Assembly (NCBI GenBank): GCA_947846985.1 | Contig: CANTUZ010000006.1 | Coordinates: 46,572,207 to 46,636,206, forward strand | DNA from: Fratercula arctica | Taxonomy: Eukaryota; Chordata; Aves; Charadriiformes; Alcidae | Direction of reading: 5' to 3' | Length of the DNA: 64,000 nucleotides | Shown: positions 1 through 13,560 of the stretch, one piece after another | Layout: each line of letters opens with the position of its first letter | Position numbering within the stretch: position 1 is the stretch's first letter | Program-made: the position numbers and the translations under genes | Notes under the pieces: model-generated | What the model saw: the letters and a program-made list of their open reading frames with translations, nothing else | Databases searched by the model: none | What the model was told of the DNA's origin: nothing

Positions 1-3000
1 GTATTTTCTGGGTGCCTCCTCCCAAGTCCCCTGCCCAGGGAGGGGTGCTGAGAGGACCAGAAGGTGCCCACGGAGAAGCAGGAGCAGCACCGGAGCCTTT
101 GTTCCAGCCTGCAAAGGGAGAGCCGCGTCCTCACATCCTCACCGCCACCCTACCTGCCTTGAAGTCGATTTGTGCTAGAAGTTGTGGACCCTGAAGTCTT
201 TTCCCTGACATTTTTTTCTGTTTCTTGTTTCTCCTTTATCTATACAAAAGTTAAAATTGACAACTATTTTTTCACCTGAAAAACCCCACTTACAGCCAAA
301 GGCAAGTGTCTTCTTTTGCCTACCGATGGCTGAAATTTTTGGCTGCTTCATCCCCTCTAAAGCTGATTTCCAGCAGTATCCAAGCTAAGATGCACTTGCA
401 CGTATTGCTGGTTGTTATCTCTGTAATAAAATGTTTATAAGACGTGGCAGGCTGATGCAATCAAATTCCTTGTTCTTAGTAAGCAATTATCTTAACATCT
501 TTTACACTCATGTACTAGAGATCGACGAGTAGAGCAAAAATCCCAAATGTTACTTTTGCCTTTCAATCAGAGGTTAACAAAGGTCACTAGTGGTTTCCAC
601 CAGATTCCCAACCCTGGCACGCTCCTCACATACACATCAGGGTTGACCATTTACAAAAACTGCATTAATTTTGGTTCTGAAAACCAGACATGTTAAATCT
701 GAGCCCTTCACTTCAGAGAAATTAGGGTCTTTTAAGGTCACCGATTCTAGTTCGGTCAAGGAAATATCCACACATGTATTTTGCAGGTTGGCTATGTATT
801 GGCTCAGTGCTGCGCATATGTTACGCTTTTCGTGTGTAATCCTGAACTGATACGCGAGGCCTAGGAGCAAAATAGTGTCAGAGGAAAAAGCACCTTATAT
901 ACTCCCACTATAGCAGTCCCAATACCTTTTAAATAGACATGCGCAATAATACAGTTGGCAGAATTAATATAACCTGACTACTACTTTTATGGCATTTTAG
1001 GGATGGTGAAATTACTTCAGTCCATTTTACCATACCACAGAAAATCATAAGCAGTATTACAGGAGGCTGAAAATCTCCATATTTATGAATGAGGGATGGA
1101 TGATTAAGATAAAAGCATCCCTGCTATTGATCACAGGCCGCTCTCATCTATTAAAATAATAAAACTACATAATGCTGCAGCACTTAAAACTCAGCACTTG
1201 AAGAAGGTGACCGAATGCAAACGCCGGTGGTCGTGTCTCCCCATGTGGCAGAGCGCTCCAGCTGCAATCCACCCCTTGGTGACAACCCCTGTCAGAGAGC
1301 ATGGCCACCAGTACTCAGCACGGACCTGGTTTAGCCCAAATCACAACCCAGTTGTTCTTGCTGTTGCCGACTGAAACTCAGTGCCGGGCTCAGGGGCGCC
1401 CAGCAGGTCTTCACCGCACCAACCCCTCTGTACAGCTTGCTGCATCAGGTGACTCAACACCATAATCATCTGGATTTCCATGGGGATGGACTTTTGGTAC
1501 AGCAAATTATGTTCTGTGAGACATTTCCTTCACCGGGATACCCCAAAGAGATCTTCAGGGCCATGATCTTCCTTGGTACTAGGCATCCCCAGTCCCATGT
1601 AGGAGATACTTGCCACCTGGCAGGACTAGTTTCATAAGCTTTCTCAGCCTCTCTCATCCTCTTTTGCTGCATCGATGAGGAACCAACACCACAGTCCCAT
1701 GGAACCAAGAGCTCCCACTGGTATTTTCCAGCACTGGGCTCAGACGCAGTTGGTGGGTTCCTTCAGAGAGCTGTTAGCACCACCAAAACCTACCGCTGAC
1801 CAGAAACTGGTCTAGCAAAGCACCATTCACGAACTATCAAAATATAGACCTGTATAAAATATTTTTATTATATATATTATTCTGGTTTCTTCAGAAAAGA
1901 AAAAGCATTTTTTCCCAAGTGAAAATCATGGGGGTTTTAAGGCAAAAAGCGTGTCTTTTTGCTTGGCAGAGGGTGGAATATCCCAGTCACGCTGGAAAAC
2001 CACTGAGTGCTGGCCTGATATTAGCCTGGATCCAATTAGAAACACTTTTCAGTTTTAACCCAGGTGGAATTGCACGATTATAACAGCAAAAGCCTGTGCT
2101 TGAGAGGAAATGGAGAAAGTTGTTCTTGCTGAAGAAAGGAATAAAGGTCTGTTCAGTGCTCCACAAAAATCTCACACAAAGCCGGTGAGCCGAGCACAGC
2201 TCTCAAACTGAAGATCAAAACCAATTTTGTGCTCGATGGTTAGTACCAGGTACTGAGGACTCATTTGTCCCTCCAGGAGGGGAGGAAGCACACTGGTTTT
2301 CCGCCAGGGAGAAAGCCAGCTTCTGCAGACCATGATGGACACCATCCATACAAAACTGCTCCACCTAAGCACCTCTCCGTCTCAACGCTTGCCCATTCCC
2401 AAACCAACCTTGTAAGAGAAGCCCACTAATTCAACATGGTTCTTTCCATGAACTTGGCCAGTTTGCACCAGTTTGAATACGGGAAATACCAGCAGTTGCT
2501 CAAAGCCACTCTCCATCCCACCAAAAAGGATGCGGCCATGGACACTGTGCAAGACCCAAGCCCAGGAGCAGCACAGACAGACATAATTTTCTGCGTGTAT
2601 GTACAGCACCAAGAGCCCTAGAGCCTCGTGCGTGTCCCTGGGGACTCTGATAGTGCCAACCAGAACATGGCAATGTCTTGCTTCCACAGGTGCCCAAATC
2701 CTGCCAGACTGGAATGATTTCAACAGAGATGCTTTCACAAATCGGGGTAAAAAGCCTAAAACTCCATACTGGATATAATTTCTTCTGAATAAAAAAAAAA
2801 AATACTCTCATACAAGCCTAATTACACTGAAAATTTCCTTTAAATTACTTTGAAAACTGTGAGACAAATAAATCGCATGCATCCTCATGTGTATACAAAA
2901 CACCTATAAAAAAACTATAACTTTTCTGTCTTTTGCTTCCAAGACACAAAAATATTTTCAAGAATATTTGCAGATGTAAGCTTCCTTTATTTAATGAAAA

Positions 3001-5580
3001 TTATGATTCTAACAACCATGACACACGTGAAGCAACAGCACTGAGAGAGGTACCAAGTGAAGTGACATTTGTGATAAAATTAAGGAAGCTGGCAATACGA
3101 TACAGGAAAATGCTTTATTCCACCCTCTGGTTCCTAGTTCCTATTTCTCTCGTGTAGTATCAAAGAAGAAAAATACTTGGATTTTTCTGCACCAGAATCC
3201 TACCGCATCCATGAACAAGACTGTGATGAAGTTACAGGATTCGATTTGCAGAATCTGAATTAACAGGTAGCTATAGTAGGACATCATCACATAGCATAAC
3301 ATACAAGCTGAGCCAGGTTTTTAAGGGTTAACACCTAAGGGATACAGGTACCTTCTTTTTAATTACTTGCTGCAAACTTTTTGAACTCTTTTCCTGGCTG
3401 CTTTTTCCAGGTCGTATTGAGAAGCACATACATCAAAATACTCTACCATGTGTCTGACCCAAACACAAGGAGGACAGGAACCTTCACAAAAGAAAAGCAA
3501 AAGGAAAGGAAAAGATAAAAAGAAAAATAAAAGCCTATCCTCAGAAGATATGCAAACCCATATTAGAAATGCAGGAGGCTGAGGTAGTTTGGATAAATGC
3601 CCAAACTTCTGAGACTTTAATCAAAACTAAACCAACCAATCCTCTTCCCCTTTTGAGATTTGCCCAGCAACAATTACAATCAGTTTTAAAAACCACAAGT
3701 ACTTAATAAAAACTAGAATATTATAAATCTTCTGCCACACGAAGCTAATAAAAATAAATAATAATAATAAATTTTAATGTTTAAGGCACCCGGGCCCAAA
3801 GGCACTAACCTGTATTTGTGCCTCAAGTCAACAATATTAATAGTTCTAGAAATATTTGAATAAATGTAGTTTTTGCAAAAGGGTATTTTTTCTATATACT
3901 TGCCAGGTTTTAGACTGATTATATTGACTGCACTAGGACTTGTAATGAGATTGTTTAAGACATTATTCCATTTACATCTTCATCTGACGTTATTAAATCT
4001 CTATTTGTTTCTATCACAGAGAATTTAGGAATATGTTCCAGAGAGCGTATTCTTGGCCATATGGGCCATCATCAACCTCGTTCTTTCCAGTTCTGTATTA
4101 AAGTTAACAGCATCGATGCTGGTTTGCACCAACTGTTCAGGCTGGGATGCTTCCAGCCAAACAGCCCCAGACATTTTTAGAGCGCAAGAAGTGGTTTATT
4201 TTGCTAGCCCTGGAAGTGATACTTTTTTGTTTCTCACTGCCTCATCCCATCTGCTTTACATGTTCGTTTAACTGCAGACTATCCCGTAACACCGTGGTTG
4301 CTACCATCCCAAACCCAGCGGGTGTATAACATTTCTACATCACCTACGCACTGCAGAAAAACATTCCTTTTTAAGGGAAAGTGTTTGATTTAGCTGGCCT
4401 GGTTCTAGTGGGAAGAGCAGAGGTAAAACATCAGTCATCACTTGGAGAAGTTTGGAGATGATGGTTAACTGCAGTGCAATTTCAGTGCCATGATCCCACA
4501 GGCAGCGGATTGTCCCCAAGCCCCAAATCTGAGCTCTTTTCCTACTTCTATCCAAGAAAAATTCCCATATAAAGCTTCCAGTGGCTTTTGCCGGCAGTAG
4601 AAATAAGTAAGAGCTAAGCAACGATATTTTAATTGCTCCAGTTAGTAAAAATAATGCACTATCGAGTGAGTGGTGTGTATTAATGTTCCGGGAATGCGCT
4701 ATTGTGCTTTTCATCCTCAGGGGCTGGGTCACAGCACCCTAGCGAAAGTGGCAGATAGCGTGTTTTCACTTAACATCATTCATTTGTTAGAAGAAAAATC
4801 GAAAGCAAACACACATGCAAAGAAATCCTATTTTGGGAATATGTTGGAGCACTTCTAGAAATCGCCGAAACTGTTTTCATAATCCTTCCACTTGTAAGGC
4901 CAAATGCCTTAATTACCATGAGACCAACTAGCTACAGGGGGCTCAGACAGAGCCATAAAAACATTCTAGAGTGGCTTAAAATAGCTTTTCCTCCTCCTAA
5001 AAATAGAACAATGTACAGAGAAAACACTTCAACCTCTTTTCGAGGTGAGTGGGAAGCATGAGGCCAGTCCCAGGGGGGTGACAGGGATCCCCCAGCCCCG
5101 ACACCACAGCGTTCTCCGCCGCTGCTCTCCCAGGCCAGGACACTGCCAAAAGCATGATGCTGTCCTGCATCAAACCCCATTTCTAGCCTGTACTGAGTCT
5201 GACCAGCCTTGGGTCTTGAGCCAGAATGATTTTTTTGGGAGGAAATTCCACATTTGGGAGGGAAAGGATGAAGCATTTAAAAAGGTCAGCTTGCCAGCAA
5301 AAAAAAAGGCAGTTATAGGAATAAAGGGGAGGAAAACATTTCCTGGGTCACTGAGTTTTGTCCAGTGCTACCAGAGGGAACTAATTCATATATCGTCTTT
5401 CACAAACTGACCCAGCTCTTGCAACAGGCGGAAACATTGGGATCCACCTCGAAAAGAGATCACGAGCCCCTGTGATGGCTGGCGGTGCCTCTGTGGGTCC
5501 CGTCTTCTGCTGCTGCAACCTTTGCAGAGGTGCAAAGAGCAACAGAACATTGCCAAAATGTGTGCTTAATCCAGAAATCA
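1..5580. other. Unassigned noncoding DNA
   Basis: No gene, RNA or confident mobile element is seen. Open frames here are short (at most about 130 codons), lie on both strands in conflicting frames, and show no recognisable domain. There is a simple AAT-rich stretch near 3751-3773 and a short A-run near 2790. Nothing marks an exon, a promoter CpG island or a strong motif cluster. Function is unknown. Confidence 0.6.
3746..3776. repeat. AAT-rich simple repeat
   Basis: Short AAAT/AAT microsatellite of the kind common in vertebrate intergenic DNA. Confidence 0.7.
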
Positions 5581-5581
5581 C

Positions 5582-5636
5582 ACTCTTTCTTTCTTTTTTC
5601 TTTCTTTCTTTCTTTTTTTTTTCTTTTTAAAAAAAA
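5582..5636. repeat. (TTTC)n pyrimidine tract
   Basis: Imperfect CTTT/TTTC microsatellite followed by a T-run and then an A-run. The T-run/A-run junction could fold on itself. The tract is simple sequence and any frame through it, rich in Phe, Ser and Leu, is not a gene. Confidence 0.85.
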
Positions 5637-5840
5637 GCACCTGCTGCTGAAGAGGCCCCTCTACAGCACCATGTCATCAGTTCAAAAAGCAGAGGGAAGA
5701 CCTAGGAGAAAGAACAAACTCTCCTGCCTGACTGGGATGAGCCTTCAGGTCAAGGACCCAGAGACTGGCATCAAAAGGAGATTTGGATCCTCTCCTGCAA
5801 AAAGATGGGCTTTAGGGCAGACTCAACACTGATGGCTTAT

Positions 5841-5935
5841 TGAAACTTGGCAAGTCCCTCAACCTCCCTGCCTCAGTTTTCCAGTCTGCAGTATGAACAT
5901 TATTATTTACCCAGCCTTGTAAAGGGCTTCGTCAT
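5841..5935 (+). mobile_element. MIR SINE relic
   Basis: The stretch 'ACTTGGCAAGTCCCTCAACC' followed by 'TGCCTCAGTTTTCC' and then an AT-rich part ending in 'GTAAAGGGCTT' matches, in order, the remembered MIR consensus (GACCTTGGGCAAGT, CCTCAGTTTCC, then the GTAAAGCGCTT tail). The copy is diverged and lacks the 5' tRNA-like head. MIR is an ancient tRNA-derived SINE shared across amniotes, so this is an old fossil and not a bird-specific insertion. Confidence 0.7.
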
Positions 5936-6032
5936 CTGTAGATGTACAGACCCACTGGGACAGTCCTGACGTTAATTTCTGCTTCATATCAGATTATGCA
6001 ATCATTATTAACCCTCCAGCTTTCGGCACTGA

Positions 6033-6125
6033 AGGGTCAAATCCATCTCAACTTAGCAGATGGAGCTCTACTGACTTCACTTAAGTCACAACCGCTTACT
6101 CCAGGACTAGATTTAGTCCTGGGCA
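6033..6125. mobile_element. Degraded amniote palindromic element (MITE-like)
   Basis: The segment starts 'GGTCAAATCCATCTC', continues 'GATGGAGCTCTACTGACTTC' and ends 'CTTACTCCAG'. This wording matches short palindromic elements abundant in turtles and crocodilians and present as fossils in birds (GGCCAAATCCATC...TGGAGTCCATTGACTTCAATGG...). The two arms are now imperfect. The family name is not certain. It could also be part of an old SINE that carries the same core. Confidence 0.5.
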
Positions 6126-6944
6126 TTTTTCAATTTAAAATACACTGGCAAGGCAAAGCCACCACTGTTCCTTCCAGGGGTGGTCTGATTTCATTTACAA
6201 GTATTTGTGCTGGCGAGTCCTACATAATGTTCAGATGCAATTGTGCCTGAGTATTAAATATAATGGGTTCGATGTTATGAATAGGAAAATGCGATAACTT
6301 GGTAAAGGAGGTTTGACAGCAAGAGTGAAAGAATGAAGATTCAACTTAAGCTGCTGAAAGCCTAACAAGATAAAGACAGGCAGGGGAGAGTTCCCTTAAA
6401 TGTGATGAAAATAAGGCCTGAAGGGGTGGAATGATAGAGAGGCCGAGGAGTACATGCTTCAAGACAGAAGATGAATGTGCCCAACATGACAGTAACATGT
6501 AGCTAAATTAATCAAAGTACCCACAGCACTAAACAGAACCAAAACATATAGATTTATGCAGAAATCCCAGAACAGCAGACGCGAGACACACAGAAGGGTG
6601 CATCTTCTGTATCTAAATTAATTTTCCATATTTTTTGGTCATCAGCTTTTATCATTCTATGTCACCAGAAACATTATAAATTTCCCTTTTACATTTTAAA
6701 TGCGTGCTGCCTGCTTCAGGGTTGAACCCACAGTTCCCACAGCACACACTATTACATCTCCCCATTAAAGACATCACGGTACATGCCATATATCCTGAAG
6801 CTAAATTACCAGGAAAAGTTTCCTAAAAATCACAGCGGCTCGTGACCGTGTGACAAAACCAAACTGTTACAACCACTAATATTTCACCTTGAAAGTATAA
6901 TTTTAAGTTAATTCCATTTCCATGATTCACGCTAGATTTACAGC

Positions 6945-7080
6945 TTTTGTCGAGCCCCGTGTTTTCGCCAGGCAGACACAGCCCTGCTCGCGGCCGCTCC
7001 GCTCGCCCTCCGCTGCCTCCCCACGCTGCTGCCGTATCCACGGCTCCTCCAGGGACTTCTCTGGAGGCTCCTCCGCTCCC
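6945..7080. promoter_or_regulatory. Small CpG-rich patch
   Basis: About 13 CpG dinucleotides lie in roughly 135 bases, including a NotI-like GCGGCCGC at about 6990, inside DNA that is otherwise CpG-poor. This is too short for a standard CpG island. It may be an unmethylated regulatory site or simply GC-rich sequence. No TATA box or Inr motif is convincing. Confidence 0.3.
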
Positions 7081-8027
7081 ACAGCCTTTGCAGAGGTTGG
7101 GAGTTTGACTTCTAGACCCTCTCGACTGCTAAAGGGCAGGCAGTAAATCTGGGGTCGATGCCCCCCTGACTTGGGTTTTAATCAGTGGCTGTCTGTCTTG
7201 CTCAGAAGGCAAAGCCCCAGTCAAGGCAGCTGCTAGAGATTAAGTAAATTCAGATCAGATCAGACCCTGGTCTTGCTTGCATTCAAATTTCAGCGTAATT
7301 TGAATTTGGAGCAGAGTTTGGCCCCAGTGATTCAAATGAGCACCCCGAGCCTGCACTGCGAGCCCAGGGAAGGGAAAGCAAAGCGACCCTCTTAGCATGG
7401 AAGACCCCCTCCACAACCAGGAGCTGTACGAACTCGATGCATTTGTCACCACATCCCGGATACGTGCTGGATGCCAACTTGTTACACCGCATCCTGCCTT
7501 TAAGCATCCCCATCCCTTTCAAATGCCCAGGGGCAGGGCCCATGATTTATCTAGGGAGAGCCAGGGGCTGGGGAGGGTGATGTCCCAACTGCATCCCATC
7601 TCCCCAGAGCAGCGGCAAGGCTCGGATGGAGGGGCTCAGGGTGTAGGGGCTCCCATGGTCCACAGCCCAGCTGCTGCTCTCGGACGGGCAGCGCCTTCCC
7701 AGGCTTTGTCTGACGTGCGAGGGGCTTACACCGGTTTTGTTCTGAGAGCCAGGGCTGCTCTGCTCCTCCCCACCCCGCACCAACCCCAACCCTCTCAATG
7801 GAAGGTGACAGGGATTAGAGGCTGGAATTCCTTGCTTTATTTTTTACTTTTTTTTTTTTTTAAAAGAACTTCTGGATGCCAACATGAGTTTTTTCTCTGC
7901 AAGAGATTAGGCAAACGAATGCTAAGGGTGACAGAGACGAGGACTCAGCCCTACTATCAAAAGGCAACTTTCTGGGAGGACCAACTTTCACCTCACTCTT
8001 CTGTTATGAACAGATTGATCTTTTTGT

Positions 8028-8105
8028 GTGTGTCTTGGCTCAGAGAAGTCAGCTAGCTAATGCAAAGCAGGGAGCAAACTCGGTCCAAATAGCACCAAGC
8101 CACCA
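8028..8105 (-). mobile_element. Possible MIR SINE relic (weak)
   Basis: The plus strand reads 'GAAGTCAGCTAGCTAATGC' then 'GCAGGGAGCAAACTCGG'. This resembles the reverse complement of the MIR core (CACAGCTAGTAAGTGGCAGAGC...GAACTC). The match is short and diverged. Confidence 0.3.
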
Positions 8106-8929
8106 ACACGCGCTTTATTTGCTTATAGGTAGGTTTACGAGATGCAAAGAGAGTGAGAAAGAAGGGCATTGCCTGGCACTAACACTCCCTCTATTGGAAA
8201 AAGAGTATTTTCCTAGGAATGTGCATTATATTCCCTAGAACAATGCAAATTAAAGTGATCAGCACGCAAACAAAAAGTCTCTTAATTTACTGGAAAAGGG
8301 GCCGGACAACCAATGCATTAGTTTCCATTTCGTAGAGAGCAAAGAAAAGCAGTACGCTGCAAAAGCAAACCATGCTTTAAAAGCCACCATGACCATGCTA
8401 GATAAAATTTAGACTTGCAAAAAAAAGAGGCCATTACACAAAAATTCAATTTATTTACATTCCACTGCATGATCTCCATTCTGCTGTGGTTATGCCCTGG
8501 CACGGCACCCAGCAGCTCCCCGGACAATTAGCACAGGTAGCTCCTGCTGCTACCAAATACACAGTTTTCTCAACAGAGGGGCTCCTTTAGCCTTCTGCTG
8601 CCCCTAACAGAAAACAAGGCTACGATGACACAGCACAAACGCGTTCTCCATCTGACATCATTTCCATGTAATACGTGAAACGAGCCAGAAAGAGCTGTCA
8701 AAGATTTAAATCCCATAGGAAGGAGCTAAAGTGAGAATGAGGTTTCTGTGCCTCTTCCTTTCCTCCGCACTTTTTTCCTATAAGTAAATGGAGAATAGGG
8801 TTTTCCCTGGCAGGGCGATGTGGCAGGACCACACACAGAAGTTTCTGGGCATGAGACAGGGACCAAGGACTGATGCCTAACCTCACTAACAAGGATTTTA
8901 CCTCTAAATAAAGTACAGAAGACCTAATC

Positions 8930-9062
8930 TTAGAATCATAGAAACACAGAAGTTGGAAGGGACCTTAAAGACCTTCTAGTCCCAATCCCCCTGCCACCGG
9001 CAGGGACACCTCCCACTAAATTGGGTTACTCAAAGCCCCGTCCAACCTGGCCAATATTGTTC
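8930..9062 (-). mobile_element. CR1 LINE, 3'-end fragment
   Basis: Reading the plus strand gives 'AATCATAGAAACACAGAAG', 'TTGGAAGGGACCTTAAAGAC', 'CTAGTCCCAATCCCCCTGCC', then 'CAGGGACACCTCCCACTA' and 'CAAAGCCCCGTCCAACCTGG'. This is the reverse complement of the CR1 3' untranslated end, with its terminal octamer-type repeat at the left edge. Only about 130 bases of the 3' end remain, the usual 5'-truncated form of CR1 insertions, so it has no coding capacity. The family is the dominant LINE of birds and is the best clue to the host. Confidence 0.95.
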
Positions 9063-9910
9063 CATCTATACAAAACCGATGTTTTAGAAACAAACATATT
9101 ACTGGTGTAAATCAGGAACGTTCCCCAGAATTCAACAGAAATGTGGATTTATGCCTGCTGAAGATTTATTGTCTGTATGAAGATGACGGCCTGGTCATGG
9201 CAAGACGGCCAGGACCTCAGTTTACCCCCAAAATAGCTCCAAAGGCAAATCTTCGCTGAGGATACAGTGGCTGACCCTGCTTAAAAATGAAGGCTCCCAA
9301 AGCTGGGAACTGATTTGTCTCAGACACTTATCTCACAGATAGGTAAGAGGAACTTTTCAGGCATCCTGGATCTAGCCAAGGAGGCCACATTCCCTTTCAC
9401 CTTACTCCCCTCCATGTTTTGGGGCACATTTGAAGCAATGGCATTAGCAGGTAACTTCAAGAGCCAGAGGTACAATCCCAAAACTTGCAGCTAAATGCAA
9501 AATGCTTCAAGTCTGGTCACACTCCGCATCGCTAGAGGCATCGGGAAGGCTTCAGGATGCACCCCCACCTCTGGATGTAGAGAGCTGTAAAGGCCAACTC
9601 TGAGCATTTAACATGAGTTTAACAGGTTTAAGCCTGTTTCCTCACATTAAGTATGGATGCATACACTGGAAGAACAAGAGATTAGCACATGATGCTCACT
9701 GGAGGAGAGACATCCGCAAAGCAGGAGTATTAAGTGGGGATTTAGTAATTATTAGCTCCATCCAAAAAAACAATCCATTACAGTTTTTCCAGTAGGGACC
9801 ATGAAGATCTCAGCCCCTCTCTGCATGACACCCATAATGGAGAGAGGGATGGGGGAACCTGATTATGGGGAGAATGTTCAAAACCTGAAGGAAATTTAAG
9901 CAAAAATGCC

Positions 9911-9957
9911 ATAAATAAATAAATACATAAATAAATAAATAAATAAATAAATAAATG
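9911..9957. repeat. (AAAT)n microsatellite
   Basis: Eleven or so ATAA/AAAT units, one interrupted (AATACATA). On the minus strand it creates runs of Ile, Tyr, Leu and Phe in open frames that are artefacts. Confidence 0.95.
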
Positions 9958-10628
9958 TAATATAGGATTGTATTTGCGAGGAAGGGGTACAAAACAAGAA
10001 CTATGTCTAAGACTCCAAACACTTTGGAGGATCTTTGCACCTTTTTTTTTACACATCTATTAAAAATCAAGGTGTATCACAAAACATGTGAAGCTTCTTA
10101 AAGATAGTTTTTCGTTTTCTTTTGAAAGACTAAACTTTTAAAAAATGTCTGAAGAAAACTCCTTTGTTTCTATTGAGAAAAAAAAATATGATCCTGGAGG
10201 AATGTTGCCACAGCATTGCGTTTTTCCATTATTTCTGCAGACAATTTTCAAATACCGCTGGTGCTGAGAAGCACCGTGATTAACCCAAGCGTTGCCGTGC
10301 CCGAGCAGGAGATGGCCGTGAGAAGGAGACCTGCCTGGCTCTCACAAACAGGACCAGATAAAACCCTAGAGAAAATCAGGGCAAACCCTCGCACAGGAGA
10401 ACAGGCCAGCTGAGCTCGAGTAGAGCTCTTCTCACTAAAACCTACAGATTGCAATTTATAATTTAAAATTATATCAGCATCTTCCTTAGCGATATAGTGA
10501 TTTGTACCTCAATTTCCTTCAAGCCCCTCACGGAGCCTTGCTCTGCTCAGCCCATGAGATGTGACAGCAACACAGGGCAAGGCAGAAAAGATGAAAGTTA
10601 AATTGATCAGACTTTTTTTATTTTGGTG

Positions 10629-10648
10629 AATATATATATATATATATT
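10629..10648. repeat. (TA)n microsatellite
   Basis: Ten uninterrupted TA units; simple sequence, likely polymorphic. Confidence 0.95.
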
Positions 10649-13394
10649 CTTTCACTCCAGGCCTCACATAAAGCAGCACTGCTACTATTGGGTTTTTCCG
10701 AGACTCCAAAATAAATACACATCCAGAAAGACTTATTCTCATATTTCCAGCTGCAGCAGAGGCATCCAGGGTTTTTCTTCTCCTACCTTGGATGTACTTG
10801 CCTGTCTTGATTCAGAAGCAGACTAACGAATAGGACCTTAAATTCTGTATGACTCTGTGTAATATAATGAACACCAACCGCCTTTAAATTTCCTGTATCT
10901 CATGGGTGCATTTTATTGCATTGTATGGCAAAAATCCAAGAAAAAATTTGCAGGGAGGAAAAAAAAAATTTTAAAAATGAAAAATATGTTGCTACTGAAT
11001 TTTCCAACAATATCACAGGAATGTGATCTCCCCTTAATATACATACTGATGATCTATTTGGAATTTTTACCCGCAGTTATGAAGAAAAAGAAAACGTTAT
11101 TCCCTCAGAGGCCAATTTTCATCTTGCTCTGGAATTCTCATTTAAGCATCTCAGAGAACACTTTGCCTTCTCTAGATATTAACTACTATTTGTCTCTGGC
11201 TCGAGGCTTACGTCTGTTACTCTATGAGCTACATGGAAACCAATTTCTAATTGTATTTCTGACAAGAGTCCTCACAATCTAGTTGGCTGCCGTCATCCCA
11301 TTTCCAGTATTTCGCTAGTAAAAATGTAGGAAAGGTTTAGTCTCCTCTTACCCAGCATGTGTAACTCCCATTAACGGGAGTCACCATATGCGTGCAGATC
11401 AAGAGAATGTATTGTTTAAAGAGGTGAACCTCACGGCCAGCGCTGCTGCCACGGCTTGCTTTCAGCTTCCAAGATGTAGATATATAGTGAAGAGTTCGCA
11501 ATAATTGAAGCAAATGCCTGGATCCTCCTCTCGCGTTGATATCCATCAGGATAAGCTGGGCTGAAGTCAGGCTGAGGATCCAGGGGCATTGCACAAGTGA
11601 GGCAAAGGGCCGGAGAGCATTGCCCACTTTTACAAAACGGATGGCTTTGACGCTAAAAACCACGATTCAGAAATCCTCAAGCCTTTTGCCGCTGCAAAGA
11701 GCAGCACTACCAGTGATGAGAGCTTTATCCCATTTGTTCCTACTTAATGTGGCACCTAAGCACATCCGTGCTTCAGGTTTGGTTTTCCATTGCCTTGCAC
11801 ACCGCGTAGACAAACCTGTGCACGTCGGATATCATCCGGATCTGGCAGCATTTAACATACATTCCTCTGCCCTGTGGACTTATGTGCAAACGGCCGCAGT
11901 CAAGTTCATACTTATATTAAATTAGATATTACAAATGTCCAAGATCAAGCCACAGCAATTGTCTTAATGATTTTGCCAATTCCTTTTTCGTCAATCACTT
12001 CAGGATGCTCTTAGGTACAGAACTACATCAGATCAGTGGCACACTGCAGGTGACAGATAATAGGTAAAGTTACCAGGAAACACTAATTTGGTCTTGGGTG
12101 CAGAAAAAAATCACCACTAGCAATAGTCATTGAAAATTACTAATTACCCATGTGTAGGTATACAGAACAACCACCCTCAGATTAGGAAGTAAGAGAGGTA
12201 ACCCTCTCCATGGGAGCAGTCACTTCTTATCGATGTTCCTGGAGCTGCATACACCTCACCTCTCCTGGGCATGATGGAACCCAAGGAATGGGTTGGCTTG
12301 CTGAAATCAAAGGAAAATGTAGAAGGCTTTCGGTGTACATGCCTCCAAAAAGTCCACCTCAGCAGTGTTCTGCTCTCTATCCTTCTCCCAACACCTTCTT
12401 CCTAAATTTTCAGCGTTTGAGTCTTTAGTTCCTTCTGTCCATTTCCCTAGTTCCTTTCAGAGGCTCAGAGATAGCGTTAATCTTAACCTTCCCCATACAT
12501 CTCCAAAAGAAACACCAGCATGTTGTGCATCAGGAAAACTGAAAGCTACAATGAATCACTCCAAATGACTATTTGCATGAGAGATCACGGAAAATGCAAC
12601 CCTCATGCTTTCTCCACATTCCTGCAATACAGCTGAGCATCACATTGGTGACATCTCAGCCCATGGAAAGTATAACTGCGATGGGTTGCATACTGCTCGG
12701 AACAAAGAGCACACATTTATCTTCAAACTTGGAACCACTTGGGAGGAATACTCTAGACAGTGAACCAAAACAGTCCATGATCCTTAACAAACCTGTAACT
12801 GAAAAGTCAACATTTGTCCCATATAGCAAAATAGTCTCCTCTAAAGAGACTTAAATTTTCAAGCACCTTAAGTATTTTTTTCAAATTGTATGTATGTATA
12901 TAGTCCCTATTCCTGCTTGACATATTTTTATTCAGCCTCTTTATTTTCATATTCTCCAACTCCTTTCACCTCCCAAGCCCCGTGTGTGGATTCAGTCCCA
13001 AACTTTTCATAGGCCAAAATCTTTTCAGTGGAAGCTTTGCCCAAGTCAGGACATGGGAAGAGATTCTCGACGTATATTTTCAAGACCTCAGCTTGCAGTT
13101 ATCCACCAGACCATAAGCCATGTAACCAGCTTGGCACACTGATTGCAGAGCCTTTTTTCAAAATCATAATTAAAGTATCATAGTCCAGCTCAGGGTTTAG
13201 GTGGACACGTGAAAACGTGATCCAAACACTTTTAAGAACCTGAGTTTTATGCTGTTTTTTTCAGCATCTGTTGAGCAATACAAACCTGATTCTGCCTCCA
13301 AGGAAATCAACAGTACGTTTCTCTCCTACAGGAGCGACTGAGGGACTAAAGCTCTAACAGCTCAAAGTAAAAGGTCTATCTAAGTTCTGTCATG

Positions 13395-13560
13395 CCTACG
13401 GTTATTTGTGTAATTAAAGATTGTGTTTAGTGAAGGAGTAGCCAAATCAATGGATGTAAAGATATTTAAACACAGATCTTCTTGTTTCAGCTGTCTATAG
13501 AATGAGTTTTATGTTTTATTGATCACACTGAAGATACCTACTTTTTTTCGCAACGTCTGT
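13395..13560. promoter_or_regulatory. Candidate cis-regulatory element
   Basis: The block lacks repeats and carries TAATTA at 13411-13416, a TALE/PBX-like ATCAATGG at 13446-13453 and a CAGCTG E-box at 13488-13493. It sits just upstream of the stronger candidates at 13.9-14.9 kb. Its regulatory role is inferred from motif density alone. Confidence 0.28.

Larger units (their letters stand above)
6130..8930. other. Noncoding DNA, longest open frame by chance
   Basis: This stretch includes the longest open frame of the window (7397-8056, 219 codons). Its translation is low in complexity where it crosses a T-run at about 7850 and has no recognisable domain. A frame on the opposite strand overlaps it. 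No splice-site pattern or homology is recognised, so I do not call a gene. Apart from the CpG-rich patch and a weak MIR match listed separately, nothing stands out. Confidence 0.55.
9063..13390. other. Noncoding DNA with simple repeats
   Basis: No gene is supported. Open frames of up to 129 codons (for example 11536-11925) have no recognisable domain. Two microsatellites are listed separately. The rest is ordinary AT-rich intergenic or intronic sequence. Confidence 0.6.

Noticed and set aside
7397..8056. Longest open frame in the window, 219 codons
   Set aside because: No domain or family recognised, crosses a T-run at about 7850, overlaps frames on the other strand, and sits in vertebrate noncoding DNA where single-exon frames of this size arise by chance.
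9778..10070. Minus-strand frames with a hydrophobic, membrane-like segment
   Set aside because: The hydrophobic run is the translation of the (AAAT)n microsatellite.
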